Of a DNA stretch of 64,000 nucleotides, positions 1 through 11,761 are shown piece after piece. The notes under the pieces are model-generated. The model had not been told where the DNA came from. It ran no database searches and saw only the letters and a list, made by a program, of their open reading frames with translations. How positions within the stretch are numbered: the first letter of the stretch is position 1; every line of letters starts with the position of its first letter. The DNA lies in assembly GCA_000320545.1 (NCBI GenBank), contig ADNK01000002.1:200001-264000 (forward strand). Reading direction: 5' to 3'. The translations under genes were made by a program, and so were the position numbers. The stretch comes from Bigelowiella natans CCMP2755. Its lineage: Eukaryota; Cercozoa; Chlorarachniophyceae.

Positions 1-648
1 ATATGCAAAACCAATGCAAGGACCCAATAGGGCTAAAATGGAATTGATTTCTATCAATCCCTTTCTCTGAGCGCGAGATGATATCTCCCCGATGAATGTA
101 GGCGACACTACCCTAGTGATTCCGAATCCAACACCAATCACAATCCGACCGATCATCAATGGCATCGTCTTTCTTTCGTCAGCGATGACCATGATCAGCA
201 TCCCAAAGCAAATTACCTCTAACCCACTGACTAAAGTATTCCTCGGACCGATGGAATCTGTGATGGCACCACAGAGTAACGAGCCGAATGCGGCTGAAAT
301 CATTGCTCCAGAGACGAGCATCTGTAGTTGCCACATGTTGAGCGAGAATTCTCTTTGCATGGGCACAAGTACGCTTGGAAGAAGGCCAAGATCACAACCC
401 CTTATAAATGAGGCCATACCAATAATAAGGACGGAGCAGGAAACAAATCTTTTGTTATGTTCATAGTGGATCTGTGAATGGGTTTTTTTCCGGCGAAGTC
501 TGGGCTTTGATTTGAACTCTCCTCCCCAGGATGCGTCACCTAATTTGCGAGAAGTTACAGGGATCATTTGTAGAAATATCATGAGTAAGTCTAGGCTCAC
601 CGTTGTCAACGAGAGATTTCTCCTCCCTCCCATGCGGCTCCTCCTCAT
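1..648 (-). CDS. MFS transporter, sugar-porter-like (partial, N-terminal part)
   Basis: The reverse strand is open from about position 702 to the left edge, so only the N-terminal ~215 residues are visible. After a basic cytosolic start (KSKPRLRRKK) come hydrophobic segments, then the loop GAITDSIGPRN, typical of MFS loop 2-3. Next is GRIVIGVGFGITRVVSPTF followed by GEISSRAQRKG, which matches the sugar-porter signature (GRxxxGxGxG, then PxxxxE and xxxRG). The product should be a 12-helix membrane carrier for a sugar or similar small solute; the substrate cannot be read. The first in-frame ATG is at 648, with others at 582 and 567; any could be the start. No intron is visible in this part. The antisense strand also carries an open frame, which is only a shadow. 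Confidence 0.82.
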   Translation of the reverse strand, partial: MRRSRMGGRRNLSLTTVSLDLLMIFLQMIPVTSRKLGDASWGGEFKSKPRLRRKKTHSQIHYEHNKRFVSCSVLIIGMASFIRGCDLGLLPSVLVPMQREFSLNMWQLQMLVSGAMISAAFGSLLCGAITDSIGPRNTLVSGLEVICFGMLIMVIADERKTMPLMIGRIVIGVGFGITRVVSPTFIGEISSRAQRKGLIEINSILALLGPCIGFAY

Positions 649-1524
649 CCTTGGAGGAGCCCTGCATGCTGGATTTGTCTTGTTGAAGCACAAACGAGAA
701 GTTCAAATGATTCAAAAAAAACGATCTGTGAGATGCAAATTGCATGCCATTCTTTCGATGCGACAATCGAGATAACATGATGCGACTACGACACCTTTTT
801 CATTGCTGTCGCCAGGAGGAAGCAATCAGAGCAACCCATGCCATGCTTGCATGCTTCTTTCAACCGCTCCTGTGGAACTTCATTCATTCATCAAGAAATC
901 CGATTCAGAAGACCGCGCAAGTCGTCGCTAGGAGATGACAATGGCGATGCTGGTGACACCATGCAGCTAGCCAGCAGACGAGCGTCTAGTCGCAGACGAG
1001 CCACAGCGCCAGAGCGGCCCACATCGATCGCCCATGTTGATCGCCCACAGCACAGCGTGACGTGCGCACCTAGCCACACTGGCACACATGCATGATCTCA
1101 TGCACGAGATATCACATCGAGTCACACTGAGCCCGGTCTAGTAGTGCTAGCCTAGCAGTTCATCGCGAGCACTGGCGGAGCATGCAATGCTAGAATGTGC
1201 GTGCTGCACATCGTGGGCAATGCACGCACTCATTCAACATGCATCAGACAGTCATCCATGCGAATGCACACATGTGCGCACGCCGCAGTAGCGTGCATGT
1301 GTGCGGATATATATGGACGCAGCAGCGAATTGACATCACTGACTCGTCCGCGAAATCATTCTGGCATCATCAACAGGTGAGATTCGAATGATTTCAAATG
1401 AAACTAGTGTTGAGTGACCATAGATCAAATGTTGCATGCGCACGTGCAGTATCCACTCAACCATACACCAACCCAGAGATGGCTGCTACTCCGTTCCTGT
1501 TCAAGCTATGCATATATTATCGCG
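649..1524. other. Intergenic interval between MFS and PRORP genes
   Basis: No coding signal is recognised. The stretch is rich in short palindromic words (GCATGC, CTAG, TGCA) and looks compositionally unlike the exons around it. Around 858-895 it holds a TTCATTCATTCAT-type segment preceded by CTCCTGTGGAACT that recurs in modified form near 13840-13880. It should contain the promoter of the MFS gene and the 3' flank of the PRORP gene; no distinct motif could be assigned. Confidence 0.5.
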
Positions 1525-2541
1525 CTATCTGATATCCTTCCTCTTCCTTGAAGAGGTCTGAGAGTTACTATCAGCGGCATTCACACCATTACCGCTCTCG
1601 TTTATCACCTCTTCGCTAATCTTCTCGTCTCCATCCATCATAGACTTGCGGTTCTCCTCTCCAGCAATGGCAGTGTTCTTCGCTTCTGTCGAAGGGATTG
1701 CGGTACTACTAGCTGCGGTTGTGTTTGATGGTTGTTGCGAAGAGGATGGAAGACCATTCTCTTCCTGCTGTTGTTGCTGCCGCACCTTTCCACTTCCCAA
1801 GGTGCACATCATCCATCTCACACGATCCTGCACAACCGAAGGAATTGCGGGGGTATCGTCGTCCTGATCAAGAGACACGTTTCACTTGAGAATGGGCGAC
1901 GTGAAACAATGTACCAGTATGCTACATACCAGAGAGTTTAGAAAAAGAAACCGGGGAAACCTTGATGAATGTTTAAGATGCTAATGGAGCATCTCCCCTC
2001 TTACCAGCGAAAACACACTATTGTGACGAATGATTAGTTGAGAGGAAAAAGACCAGGTTCTCGCGGAAGAAGTCCCGATCTTCCTGAGCAGCATTTTCAG
2101 GATCGTACGGGAACAGCACACCTGATAAGCAGATAGGTAATAATGGGAACCATGGATACGGAGCTGGCCACACAAGTACTACAACCAAACGGTGGGCATG
2201 CTGGCTGATGAACGTCGTACTACCTGTTTCCGGTTCGGTGATCTTATGAGGCTGTATCGAGTAGCGAAAGGGATAGTGAAATTCTAAACGATTTCCAGCG
2301 TGTATTTCCACCTGAAATTCATGTTATTTATTAGAAATAACGAGGGTTCGCTTGATGTAGTATGCGTGTGTAGGAGGGCTAAGCGTGGATTATGGTTTCA
2401 TGATAACGAATGTCGTCTTCTTCTGACGCCTTGCGCATATTCCACCGACCACATTTCTCGGAAGCGCCGATGGTGGGGGTAAAGATGAAGGCGTTGAACT
2501 ATCGTGCCTGGGATACAATATGATAACATGATGTGTGTGTG

Positions 2542-2592
<51 letters not shown>

Positions 2593-3102
2593 ATATGTAT
2601 TCTTGAAACATTCACAACTTTAGATATTTTGCGGACATCTGCTTTATCGGACACGCACGAATATTTGAGGGATTGGTTCCAAAACGAATTGCAATAAACG
2701 AGTGTTTTGAATTGACGCTGGGAATAAACCACCCTGTTTTTCTCCGCTTCGATGCCGCTCCTCCCTTTTGCACTCGGTAACGTACTAGATGAGACTGCAA
2801 TACAAAGGGAAAAAGAGTGGGAGGGGGAGGAAAAGAGAAGTTAGTGGAGGCTTCCTACTTTTTGGCTGTGCTTCATTCTCCTAGTTGTCGTACACAACAC
2901 AAGTTATGTACAGAATGCATTCAGACATCGAATTGTGGATATTTTAGATGTATGCGACCGTCATGAAGCGGAAGAAGGCAGGGTCATAGTTTACCATCAG
3001 GTTGTGATCCCTGAGATGGTGATGATGATGATGATTATGATGATGATGGTGATGGTGAGTACAAGAACACTACCAACGGTTTCTTCAGTATCTATCCGCA
3101 GT

Positions 3103-3136
<34 letters not shown>

Positions 3137-3386
3137 GTATGCGTGTATGTATGAATGGCTTTCGCGTATTGCTGTTTACCTCAAGAGGTCATTGGAGACA
3201 ATAAAAACGTTTTTCTGGCGTGTTGCTAAGAGGATCGCCCCATACATCCAGAACGCGTCATCGTTCATGCCCCTGCAGCATGTGCATCAGCCGAAGAAAT
3301 GCAAAGGTGACGACGGGGGAAATACAAGGAAAATGAAATGCTTCAGCGGACGACGACACGTCCCATCATTTTAATCTCTTTCAAAG

Positions 3387-3421
<35 letters not shown>

Positions 3422-3772
3422 TACTTTGGGGTAATGTAAACGAGATTCCACTGCCTCCACCCGATAAACAATCGATGTTTCGCCATTTGGTTAGCGCGGT
3501 ACTATGGTAAACAATCACATGATTCATGCATTTACCCCCCCCACACACACGCACGTATACATAGTCTCGCATGGTCACTACTACTATTACTACTACTACT
3601 ACTACTACCTGCGACAGCACTAGCTTGCATTTATAACCCAAGCCCATAAAGTGTCTGCATCGATATTTGTATATATGTATAATAAACAATATCTATATAT
3701 ATATATATATATATATATATCATTATCAGAATACGAGGCAGTGGAGGACGTCCGACCACATATATATACTTT

Positions 3773-3810
<38 letters not shown>

Positions 3811-3878
3811 GCATGTGTGTATGATCCTAAAGTGAAACGATGATACACCTTATCTACTTTCAATGTGTACTATACCTA

Positions 3879-3912
<34 letters not shown>

Positions 3913-5802
3913 GCTACTACTACTGCAACTACTACTTCCGATGTCGCTGCGCTCATGCTGCTTCATATACGTACCTGAGAATGATATCCACCTGCTGTAT
4001 GCGGAACTCACCTCTGTTGTTGTAATATCTGAAGAAGAATAAGACAACGACGACGAATCACGGCTTTATGATGACGAGAACGCCCAACGAAAGAACATAT
4101 GACGATGACGATGACAGGATTATCGATTGGTCGGTGCGTGGCAGCAATTGGAACAATTTGAGGACAATGTCAGATGAAGGTGCGAAAATATAATCTTCCT
4201 CTTTGTCCTGTTCCTCCCCCCCCTCCTCCTCCTCCTCCTCGTTACCCTGCATTTGCGGCGTCGATAAGTACTTGTACGTCTCCTGCTCTCGTTGGATGAT
4301 TGTTGGCATTTTCGACCCATGATGATATGGGAAAAGAACAAAAAAGAACAAAAACAGTAGAATCAGCCATCTTCACACTCCGCTTGGAAGAGGAGGATGT
4401 TTGAGGAGGAAGTGGATACTATGCTGTCGTCGTTGTTTTCTCCTATAATATCATGGCCAACTCCTACCTTTCATTCTAGTCATAAGCCATTGCTCCCATA
4501 CTTCAAATGCACGATTTACTTTTATCTTCACCTGCAAGTAGCAGTTGTAGTGGTGGTGGTGGTGGTGGTGGCAGTTGTGAGGTCGGAAAAGAACCGACAT
4601 AAATAATGTTGGGACACACAAACTCACTATCAACTCTACTTCGATGCTGCTGTTGCCTACTATAACTACTACTAAGATTCAAGCTAATATTCTTAGGTAG
4701 TTCTTGTTGCGTGTGGCCAATAGTTTTCTCTCATATCTTTCCTGACATTCTTCTTGCAGAGCGTCTTCTGATGCTCGACGATCTTTGCCAAGAACCGCTT
4801 TCTCTGCTTTTCGTCCAGCTGGGGGGGGGGGGGGGGGGCGGAGGGCAACAAGAAACAATCATGATAGCGATGGAGAGGCCGATGAGCTTAAAAATACAAA
4901 GAAAAGCTTCATCTGCTTAAGGAATTGAAGCGATATTTTCTCTCGTGGCGTTGCAGCATAGCAACCCCACAAGACAGAACTCTTACTTCGTCTATCAATC
5001 TTGATTCTGGGTCATTATATATATTCAATCACTGCTTTGTTTTCACTGAGAGGAAACCTCGTCTCTCGTGTGCACTAGCGAATACGGAATAAGTATCGAT
5101 TTGAGCTGCCTCTTCGTCGTCGTTCTAAAATGCAGGTTGTTGTTACCTTGAATTCCGGTATTACAATCTTGCCATCCCTGCTTTCACACTCCCCTATCTA
5201 ATCAGCCACAAACAAACAGACAAACAAACAAACACATACAAACTCATTGTGACTTTGCTCTCCAATCATTCGATAAATACATTTTACAGCAGTCGTTCTT
5301 AGTACCAAATTAGCCTTGAGATCATCGTGGACAGTATGGCCCCCATTGGTGCTGCTACTACTGCTGCACCACGCCTTCAGCTTTTCTTTGCATCGCTCAT
5401 CGATGACGCTCACGTTTTTTACGATGTCATCCACGACCTGCATGCCCTTGTTCCAGTTATCAGCAGACCCGTTGTTGTTGTTGTTGTTGTTGTTACTGCT
5501 GCTGTTGTTGTCCTCCTTGCAACAGCAGAGTTCCAATAGGAAGCTATATTCTCTACTACCTAATCCACAAGGGAGGCCATGGGCGATGCTGCGAAGGTCA
5601 AAGGCTGTCGTAATGTCGTTGTGTCGGACGCAGGAGCTTAGAAGCAGCTCAAAGTACCTTATAAGGAGTTAAAGAGCCGATGATTCCAAGTGTTAGATAG
5701 AGGAGCCGTGTGCATTGTAGACGAATGGAATGCTCATTGACTACTTGCGATAAGTTTTGGGATAATAATTCATCATATAACACACTTTGTGACACTAAAA
5801 GA

Positions 5803-5838
<36 letters not shown>

Positions 5839-7292
5839 CACACCCATCAAACAAAATTAATCAGGCTACCAACCGGCGTCTTATTTTTTGTTTTTTTTCA
5901 AGAGCGATGCGCAGCAGTCTGACTCCTTCGTCGAGACCGGACCTCGTGACATTATTGAGCACAAACTTTATCTGAATCAAGGCTGTGATCTTCTCACACT
6001 CATCCACACCGTACTCTGATACCATCTCCTGAGTGGTAGGTCATATAACAATAGCGCGCTCAGAAACGACGTAAATATCAACAATGAATTGATTGCCAAA
6101 ATGAGGAGCATATAGCAACTCAAAGGAAAAGAAACAAATTCAAACATTAGACGATGATATCAGATAAAGCGAGTAACCAGTCCCAGTGTCGCAAATAACA
6201 CGTATTCAGCGCCTACTACCATCCCTCTCCCTATTTGCTGTGATAATGCTGCGATTTTCAAGCGCAAAAGCTACCTTATAAACTTGGTTGTAGAAGTGTT
6301 CATGTTTGGCAGGATCAGTGAGAAGGAGGAGCACTCGCCGAAAGAGATTAACCGGAATAAAACGCCCTTTCTTCCAGTTGCTCTGAAAAACAAGAACCAA
6401 AAAATAAAAGTAAGGAGGAGAGAAATATATAAAGGCTTAAGAGCTAGGCCAACTATCAGAGCGATTAGTGACTGCACTAATATTTGCTAGCACACACGCA
6501 TGTCTATAAAATGTGCCAATTTGAAGGGAGGAGCAGCAAGATTGTGCGTCCTCGTTCTACTCTTTACAGGCAACGAAGAGACACAACAGATGGATTCAAT
6601 CGATAATGCACGCACGAGACCGAACACAACCTCTAAGATCCTCTCCGCTGGCTGATGATTCCGGAGCCACTCCTTATACTTAAAGAGTTCTTTGATGCAC
6701 TAAAAGAAGTTTGGGAGGAAAATGAAAGATAATGACGTGAATGGATCTGATGCGATCTGCCTTCCGTCCATTATGTACGAAAGCTGGGGGCGCTATTCAT
6801 TAACATGGTGTGCGGGATGGCGGGGTCGCTCAACCTTCCTTTATATTGTTTTTATGCTGGGAATACCGTTTCGATATCAGCATTCTTGATCGCCTCTACG
6901 AGCGCTTTACTGACCGTTCCCTTCGCCTCGTTGTATTCTCTTTTCGAAAGTCTGGTGATGCAAAAAGTAATAATATCATTTGTCAATGATAGAGGAAGAA
7001 GATGCGATGTCACCCTGCTGCTGGGATAGTAGCTACCCAAACCTATAAGATACCTTACGAGACTGACGACTGGAGTAGTACTCATTGATTTCGACTCAGC
7101 TGAGGATCCATTACCATTACCTGTGTGCGACAGGGAACAAGGGTTTTGCAAGCTAGAAAAGTCCTTCTCTCCCGGTTGTGTAGGGTGTTATATGGTGGCT
7201 TCGTACACAAACAGTATTAGCACGCATCAGTCGGTGATTGTACCCAAGTTACTTCCGATGCTGTTAGACTCGCCACCGATACTCCCACTCAT
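1525..7292 (-). CDS. PRORP: Proteinaceous RNase P (PRORP), multi-exon
   Basis: This protein-only RNase P removes the 5' leader of pre-tRNAs in nucleus and/or organelles. The ATG at 7292 begins MSGSIGGESN. The first exons join in frame (introns GTACAATC..CACACAG and GTATCTTA..CACCAG) into a helical PPR-like region: LSKREYNEAKGTVSKALVEA (~6870-6955), KELFKYKEWLRNHQPAERI (~6680), GRFIPVNLFRRVLLLLTDP (~6350), GLDEGVRLLRIALEK (~5930). The NYN nuclease domain follows: VQVLIDAANAG (~4262-4295), NDDAFWMYGAILLATRQKN with VFIVSNDLLR (~3200-3275), then DHNLMVNYDPAFFRF (~2960-3012). The four catalytic Asp positions (IDxAN, NDD, SND) are present. The C-terminal lobe reads RLEFHYPFRYSIQPHK (~2240-2300), and RWMMC (~1800) lies in a Q- and S-rich tail ending at 1525. 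Introns carry many microsatellites. Several junctions (around 4.9-5.2 kb, 3.4 kb, 1.9-2.1 kb) are not resolved. Confidence 0.82.
2532..2591 (+). repeat. (GT)n microsatellite
   Basis: About 30 GT units with one TTT interruption, inside an intron of the PRORP gene. Read as minus strand it gives a spurious His/Thr frame. Confidence 0.95.
3016..3913 (+). repeat. Cluster of microsatellites in PRORP introns
   Basis: Within 900 bases there are (ATG)n at 3016-3056, (GT)n at 3105-3134 and 3388-3418, (ACT)n at 3577-3607, two (AT)n arrays at about 3693-3721 and 3773-3806, and (ACT)n at 3881-3913. Exons of PRORP sit between them (for example ~3196-3285). Confidence 0.92.
4821..4838 (+). repeat. Poly-G tract of 18
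   Basis: Eighteen consecutive G on the plus strand. On the PRORP coding strand this is a poly-C run directly before a CAG acceptor, that is, an all-C polypyrimidine tract in front of the exon beginning LDEKQRKRFLAKIVEHQ. Homopolymer length may be affected by assembly. Confidence 0.85.
5471..5495 (-). repeat. (AAC)n encoding poly-Asn in a PRORP exon
   Basis: On the coding strand a run of AAC/AAT codons gives about eight consecutive Asn after the exon segment GSREYSFLLELCCCKED. It appears to be a low-complexity expansion within the PPR-to-nuclease linker, though an intron boundary inside it cannot be excluded. Confidence 0.6.
5804..5835 (+). repeat. (CA)n microsatellite
   Basis: About 16 CA units in a PRORP intron between the exons near 5900 and 5660. 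Confidence 0.95.
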
Positions 7293-7833
7293 CTCCTTAG
7301 AGCGAAAAGACGCCGTGCCTTGTGGACGGTGTCCTTCTTAGCTTGATGAGTGCTTTGTAGCGATTCGCACAGAACTAGATCTTCTGACTTGATTAAAAAA
7401 AACGATCCCTGCGTTACTTTTCGCCTGTGTACTTATGATTAGCAACTAACCGCGATCGAGCGAAGCGCTCCAATCTTTAGAATCGTGCTGAGGGTGATGT
7501 GTTCAACAGGGTGTAGGATCGGCGACCTGGCTTATCCCCATGTGGGGGATTATCAATCTGTCAGGAGTGTCCGAAGGTGTCCGAAGATTTATGTCTCTTA
7601 GAAAGTCCAATGGGAAACATAGCTGCGACATGCTTTAGTGCCTGAAAATTGAATAAAAAAGGAACCCAGATCCGACTGCCTTCGTGTCTCTTAGAAAGTC
7701 CAATGGGAAATTATAGCTGCGACATGCTTTAGTGCCTGAAAATTGAATAAAAAAGGAACCCAGATCCGACTGCCTTTCGTGCTCGCACCACAGAACGCCT
7801 ACGACCTACGTGGCAGGAGGCACCAGCAGAGCT
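7293..7833. promoter_or_regulatory. Divergent promoter interval, PRORP / ABCG
   Basis: About 540 bases separate the PRORP start (minus) from the ABCG start (plus), so both promoters must lie here. It holds the 93-bp tandem duplication and, just before it at ~7567-7586, two adjacent copies of the 10-mer GTGTCCGAAG. No TATA element was recognised with confidence. Confidence 0.5.
7592..7779 (+). repeat. Tandem duplication, ~93-bp unit, two copies
   Basis: Copy 1 runs 7592-7684 and copy 2 from 7685 to about 7779. Both start TGTCTCTTAGAAAGTCCAAT and end GATCCGACTGCC. They differ only by a small change after GGGAAA (CAT versus TTAT) and one extra T at the end. The near identity implies a recent duplication. 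It ends about 55 bases before the ABCG start codon, in the 5' flank or UTR. Confidence 0.95.
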
Positions 7834-9912
7834 ATGTACACTGCTCTCCCCCAGAAAAGCGAGGAAGAAAGTAAATTGACTTCATCCGATTTGGAGGCTC
7901 CTGCTTCTGTGCAGCATGGTCACAGCATGATGATTAATCCTGTGGATTACAAGCGAAGAGTGTCATCAGGGTGAGTCGCTGCTCAAGTCTTCGAATCTGC
8001 TAAGCTTCTATCTTTAACCTACTTTACCGTATATGACAGGTCACAATATTTTGGTGATGAAGGCTTTGAATTTCCCGAGTTGCATATCTCCTTCCTCGAC
8101 ATGTCGTGTTCCGTCCAAGGTGTAGACCACGAGACCAAGGAAACATTTGAAAAGACTATACTGCATGAGGTAAAAACTAGACTATTCATTCACGTTGCGT
8201 AAAGGCTTGCGACTTTGGTCGTCCTGAAAGCAAACACCCGTGTTGCATGAAGCTAGGAATATGATGCAAGCTCGAATTGAGATATAATAGAAATGGTTGT
8301 ACACAATTCCGAAAGGTGTCCGGCAGCTTCGATCCTGGCGCAATGGCTGCGGTAGTTACTTCTTTCTTGCATGATTCCATAGAAAATTACATTTATATCA
8401 TAGAAGTATATCCAAATTCCTACTTCTTTTTTTTAATCAATCCTTTTACCTCCACTAAAATAATATCTCCTTTCCCAAGAATAATTTGCAATGACATGTA
8501 ATCATCATCCCTTCTTCTTAGATCATGGGCCCGTCTGGTAGTGGAAAGGTAAAATAACCTTAAGATGCAGCAGCAGCATGTCTACTTTTCCCACAAGATT
8601 ATTTTGTCATGAGAAATTTAGATATTTCGTCTTTGGTAGCCGTCATCTTAAAGCGGAAGTTATTTTACATCCCAAAGTGCTCCTTCTGCGCTCATTTGTG
8701 CTTTTCTATGCTTATTTTGATCTAGACTACGTTGATGGACTGTTTGGCTGGAAAAAAGACTCTTCAATACTCGGGGACTATAATGATCAATGGCCATGAG
8801 AGAGATTTATTCTTTCAGCGCGTAATTGGATATTGTCCTCAAGAAAACGAACTGAGCGCAAACCTGACTGTGAGGGAAAGTATCACTTTCTGCGCGAGAT
8901 TGAAAGCAAACCATGACGACGAGACACGCATCACGAAGACTGTCAACTGGGTATAGTAATATAAAGAAATTCCAAATATACAGAAGAAACAATCTATCTC
9001 ACTCTCGTCACCATCACGAGCATAACACCTCCATCTTCTACTACTTCTACTCCTACTCCTCCTCCTCCTCCTCCTCCTCCTCCTCCTCCTACTACTGCTC
9101 CTACTACTGCTAATCAGAGATCTAACAGATCGTTTTGATCATTACTACCAGTGTTAGTGCTAACACAATTTTCTGCAACAACTAACTACAGGTGTTAGAT
9201 GCGTTATCATTGACAGACGTAGCAGAACAGCGTATAGGAAATGCCGTCCAACGAGGCATAAGCGGCGGGCAGAAAAGACGTGTGTCCATAGGCAGGGCGT
9301 TGGTGGGAAAACCAGGAGTCTTATTTCTTGATGAACCCACTTCAGGACTTTCAGCTACTGATGCTCTCCTCGTGATGCAGTGCATACGCAAGATATCGAA
9401 GCGATACAAAATGACTGTCATTGCGGTGAGTGCTAGTAGCTAGCTGCTGCACAATTTTTATTTCACCCCCAAAAAGAAAGTTTCCATGCTATTTTAGTAC
9501 TATTTTACAAACAAAAGCCTCTGATCTTCCTATGTGCAAAGCCACACCTTTCCTACTTGTTTAAAAGGAAGCAATCGATGTTGTTGATGAGAATCATACT
9601 ACTACATTTCTACATCTAGGTTATCCACCAGCCTCGCAATGCTGTTTTTGAGGAATTCGATGACCTGATCCTTCTTACGGGTGGTCGTTGTGCCTACAAT
9701 GGAAATGCTAAGGGTTAAAAGCCACCATAATTACACGCTAGTCTTGTGATTGTATTGGTGTTACTGATAGTAATGGTGGTGGTGATGGTGGGACTTACAG
9801 ATGCTATGGCTTATTTCGAGAAAATCAACCCATCATTCGCGTGTCCAGCATATACAAACCCTGCCGATCATTTCTTGGACCTTATTACAACAACTTCACA
9901 ACATCTTTCTGC

Positions 9913-9950
<38 letters not shown>

Positions 9951-11761
9951 CTGCAGCTAAAAAGTCTGGCAGCACTCCGAGCACAGTCATCGTCAATTAT
10001 TTCGAAAGTAACGTTAAGACCAAAGTTATTACTGAAGCAAAGTCAATACCAAAGGTAGTAGATTTTAACTACGAAGTGGAAGAGACAAGAGATAACAAAT
10101 CTTTCGCTGTTCGTCACATCTCGTCATGGCGATTCCAATTTCATTGACTTTGAGTATGAACATCATTGTAGGGTGTAAACGTAAGGAGCACGATCTCCTA
10201 CAGACCTAGTAGCATTGCCACTGCACCTTTTACCAAACAAATGCGAGAGTTGCTTCTTCGTGAGCTGAAGCTCAATTTCCGTGATCCCCAGAAGATCATG
10301 GCCAAAGCTGCTAATGCAGTCGTGATGGCGCTGCTAGTCGGTGCCATGTATTTCCATGTTGACCAAGAATACGTTCCGCCTTTCGGTAGTAAGAAAATGC
10401 TGGAAAATGTTCAGATATTTTATCGTTATTGCTAGCCTCGCAATACGAGTGCTAATGATTCGCTTTGATACTAGTATTGCTATCATTGTTATCCGTCACC
10501 AACATCATAACATTCATCCATTCAATCTCTCTTTTCTTCTATCTCTCCATTCTCGTGGTTATCGTGGTGGCAACACCATACAGCCTATATAGCTCTTGCA
10601 ATAACAAGTATGAGCGCAATGGTCTCTTTGCCCTCGTTCTTCGCCGACAGGTTGTTGTTGCTGTTGTTGTTGCTGTTTCGTAGTAGTTGTAGTCTGTATC
10701 AGATGTTTTCGTGTTGGTGGAGGATGCTTATTTGTTTGTTTGCCAGAGAATTGCAGCAGCACAAGTGCTACAGAAGTAGTACAAGGGTTAGGGATGGTAA
10801 CAGGGGCGCAATGATATCATCCTTATACTCAATAACATTCATTATCAACATTAATTGCATGTGATCAGACTGATGCTAAATCTGGAGAGAACAGATCGGT
10901 TATATACAACGCTCCCTTACTACATCGTTAACAGTGGTGTCGGACTGCTGGTGTCCATAATGGCAAACGCCGTCTTCGGAACTATCGTAACGCATACACT
11001 TAACCTAAGAATGAGTGGCAAACGCCAAACAGATCAAGTTTTCTTGCCGCTTCAGCGATTTGATGTTTGTTCCTTCTTACACAGGTGTGGGGAATGGTCG
11101 GCATTGGATGGCAATATTACTTTAAGTTCTTTCTCATCACGTTTATCATATTTTTCGCGACGGATGGATTAATTGTACTAATCTCGGCGTGTTGTCGTAC
11201 ATTGGAGCAAGCAATGGCTACATTCAACATGACGATAGGTAGCAAGTGGTGATTGGGGGTGTTTTGGGATACAAATTGGGTGCTGGGATTGATATTTTAA
11301 GTGAAGAAGGTTGAGATTGGAAGATTAGTTGTGCAACAATTTCTGAACGATGAGGGAAACATTTTGTAATAGGATGTCCTCATAATTGCACAAAACAACG
11401 ATAAAGGAATCATCATAATTGTGCAGAATTCATTGACAGCCTCTGATTCTTCACTCACCAATATTCCTTTCTATCATCATAATCAGGAATTTTCTTATTA
11501 TTCAATGGCTTCAGCGCAAATACTAAAACCACACCTCCATGGCTTAGTTGGATATGCTACATGTCTCCACTGTATTATTCCATGGAAATGTTTCTGGACG
11601 CTCTCTACGAAAACAGTCCGCTTTGGGTATCAACAGGGCAGCTCTTTGGAATGAGAAAGCACGTTTTTTGGACTGATTTTTTCATATGTCTGAGCATCGG
11701 TTGCGCTGGTAGATTTTTGGCCTTTTTTGCAATGAAGCATCTCAATAAAATTGAACGTTGA
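7834..11761 (+). CDS. ABCG-type half-transporter (NBD then TMD), multi-exon
   Basis: An ABC transporter of the ABCG/White architecture, which exports lipids or other hydrophobic compounds as a dimer. Exon 1 starts [14 protein letters not shown] at 7834 (donor GTGAGT at 7971). Exon 2 from 8040 carries [15 protein letters not shown]. Walker [10 protein letters not shown] is a micro-exon at ~8521-8548. [15 protein letters not shown] (Q-loop) is at ~8830-8880. The ABC signature [16 protein letters not shown] and Walker [11 protein letters not shown] lie at 9250-9350. The H-loop IHQPRN is at ~9623. Then come [20 protein letters not shown] and a poly-Ser linker (9912-9949). The ABC2 membrane domain starts near [20 protein letters not shown] (~10230) and continues with [20 protein letters not shown] (~10880) and [14 protein letters not shown] (~11090). 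The last exon has [19 protein letters not shown] and ends HLNKIER at 11761. Substrate unknown. Introns are short, some with microsatellites. Confidence 0.9.
9051..9090 (+). repeat. (CTC)n microsatellite
   Basis: About 13 CTC/TCC units in the ABCG intron between the Q-loop exon and the signature-motif exon; it could extend the polypyrimidine content of that intron. Confidence 0.92.
9912..9949 (+). repeat. (AGT)n encoding poly-Ser in ABCG
   Basis: Twelve or so AGT codons give an uninterrupted Ser run in the linker between the nucleotide-binding and membrane domains. The reading frame on both sides is coding ([11 protein letters not shown] before, [11 protein letters not shown] after), so this microsatellite is translated. 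Confidence 0.85.

Noticed and set aside
92-466. Plus-strand frame of 124 codons at the left edge
   Set aside because: It is the antisense shadow of the MFS transporter, whose minus-strand translation shows clear sugar-porter motifs.
2390-2732. Minus-strand frames rich in His-Thr
   Set aside because: They are only translations of the (GT)n microsatellite in a PRORP intron.
7123-7341. Plus-strand frame opposite the PRORP start
   Set aside because: Minus-strand exons here join in frame to PRORP; the plus frame has no motif.
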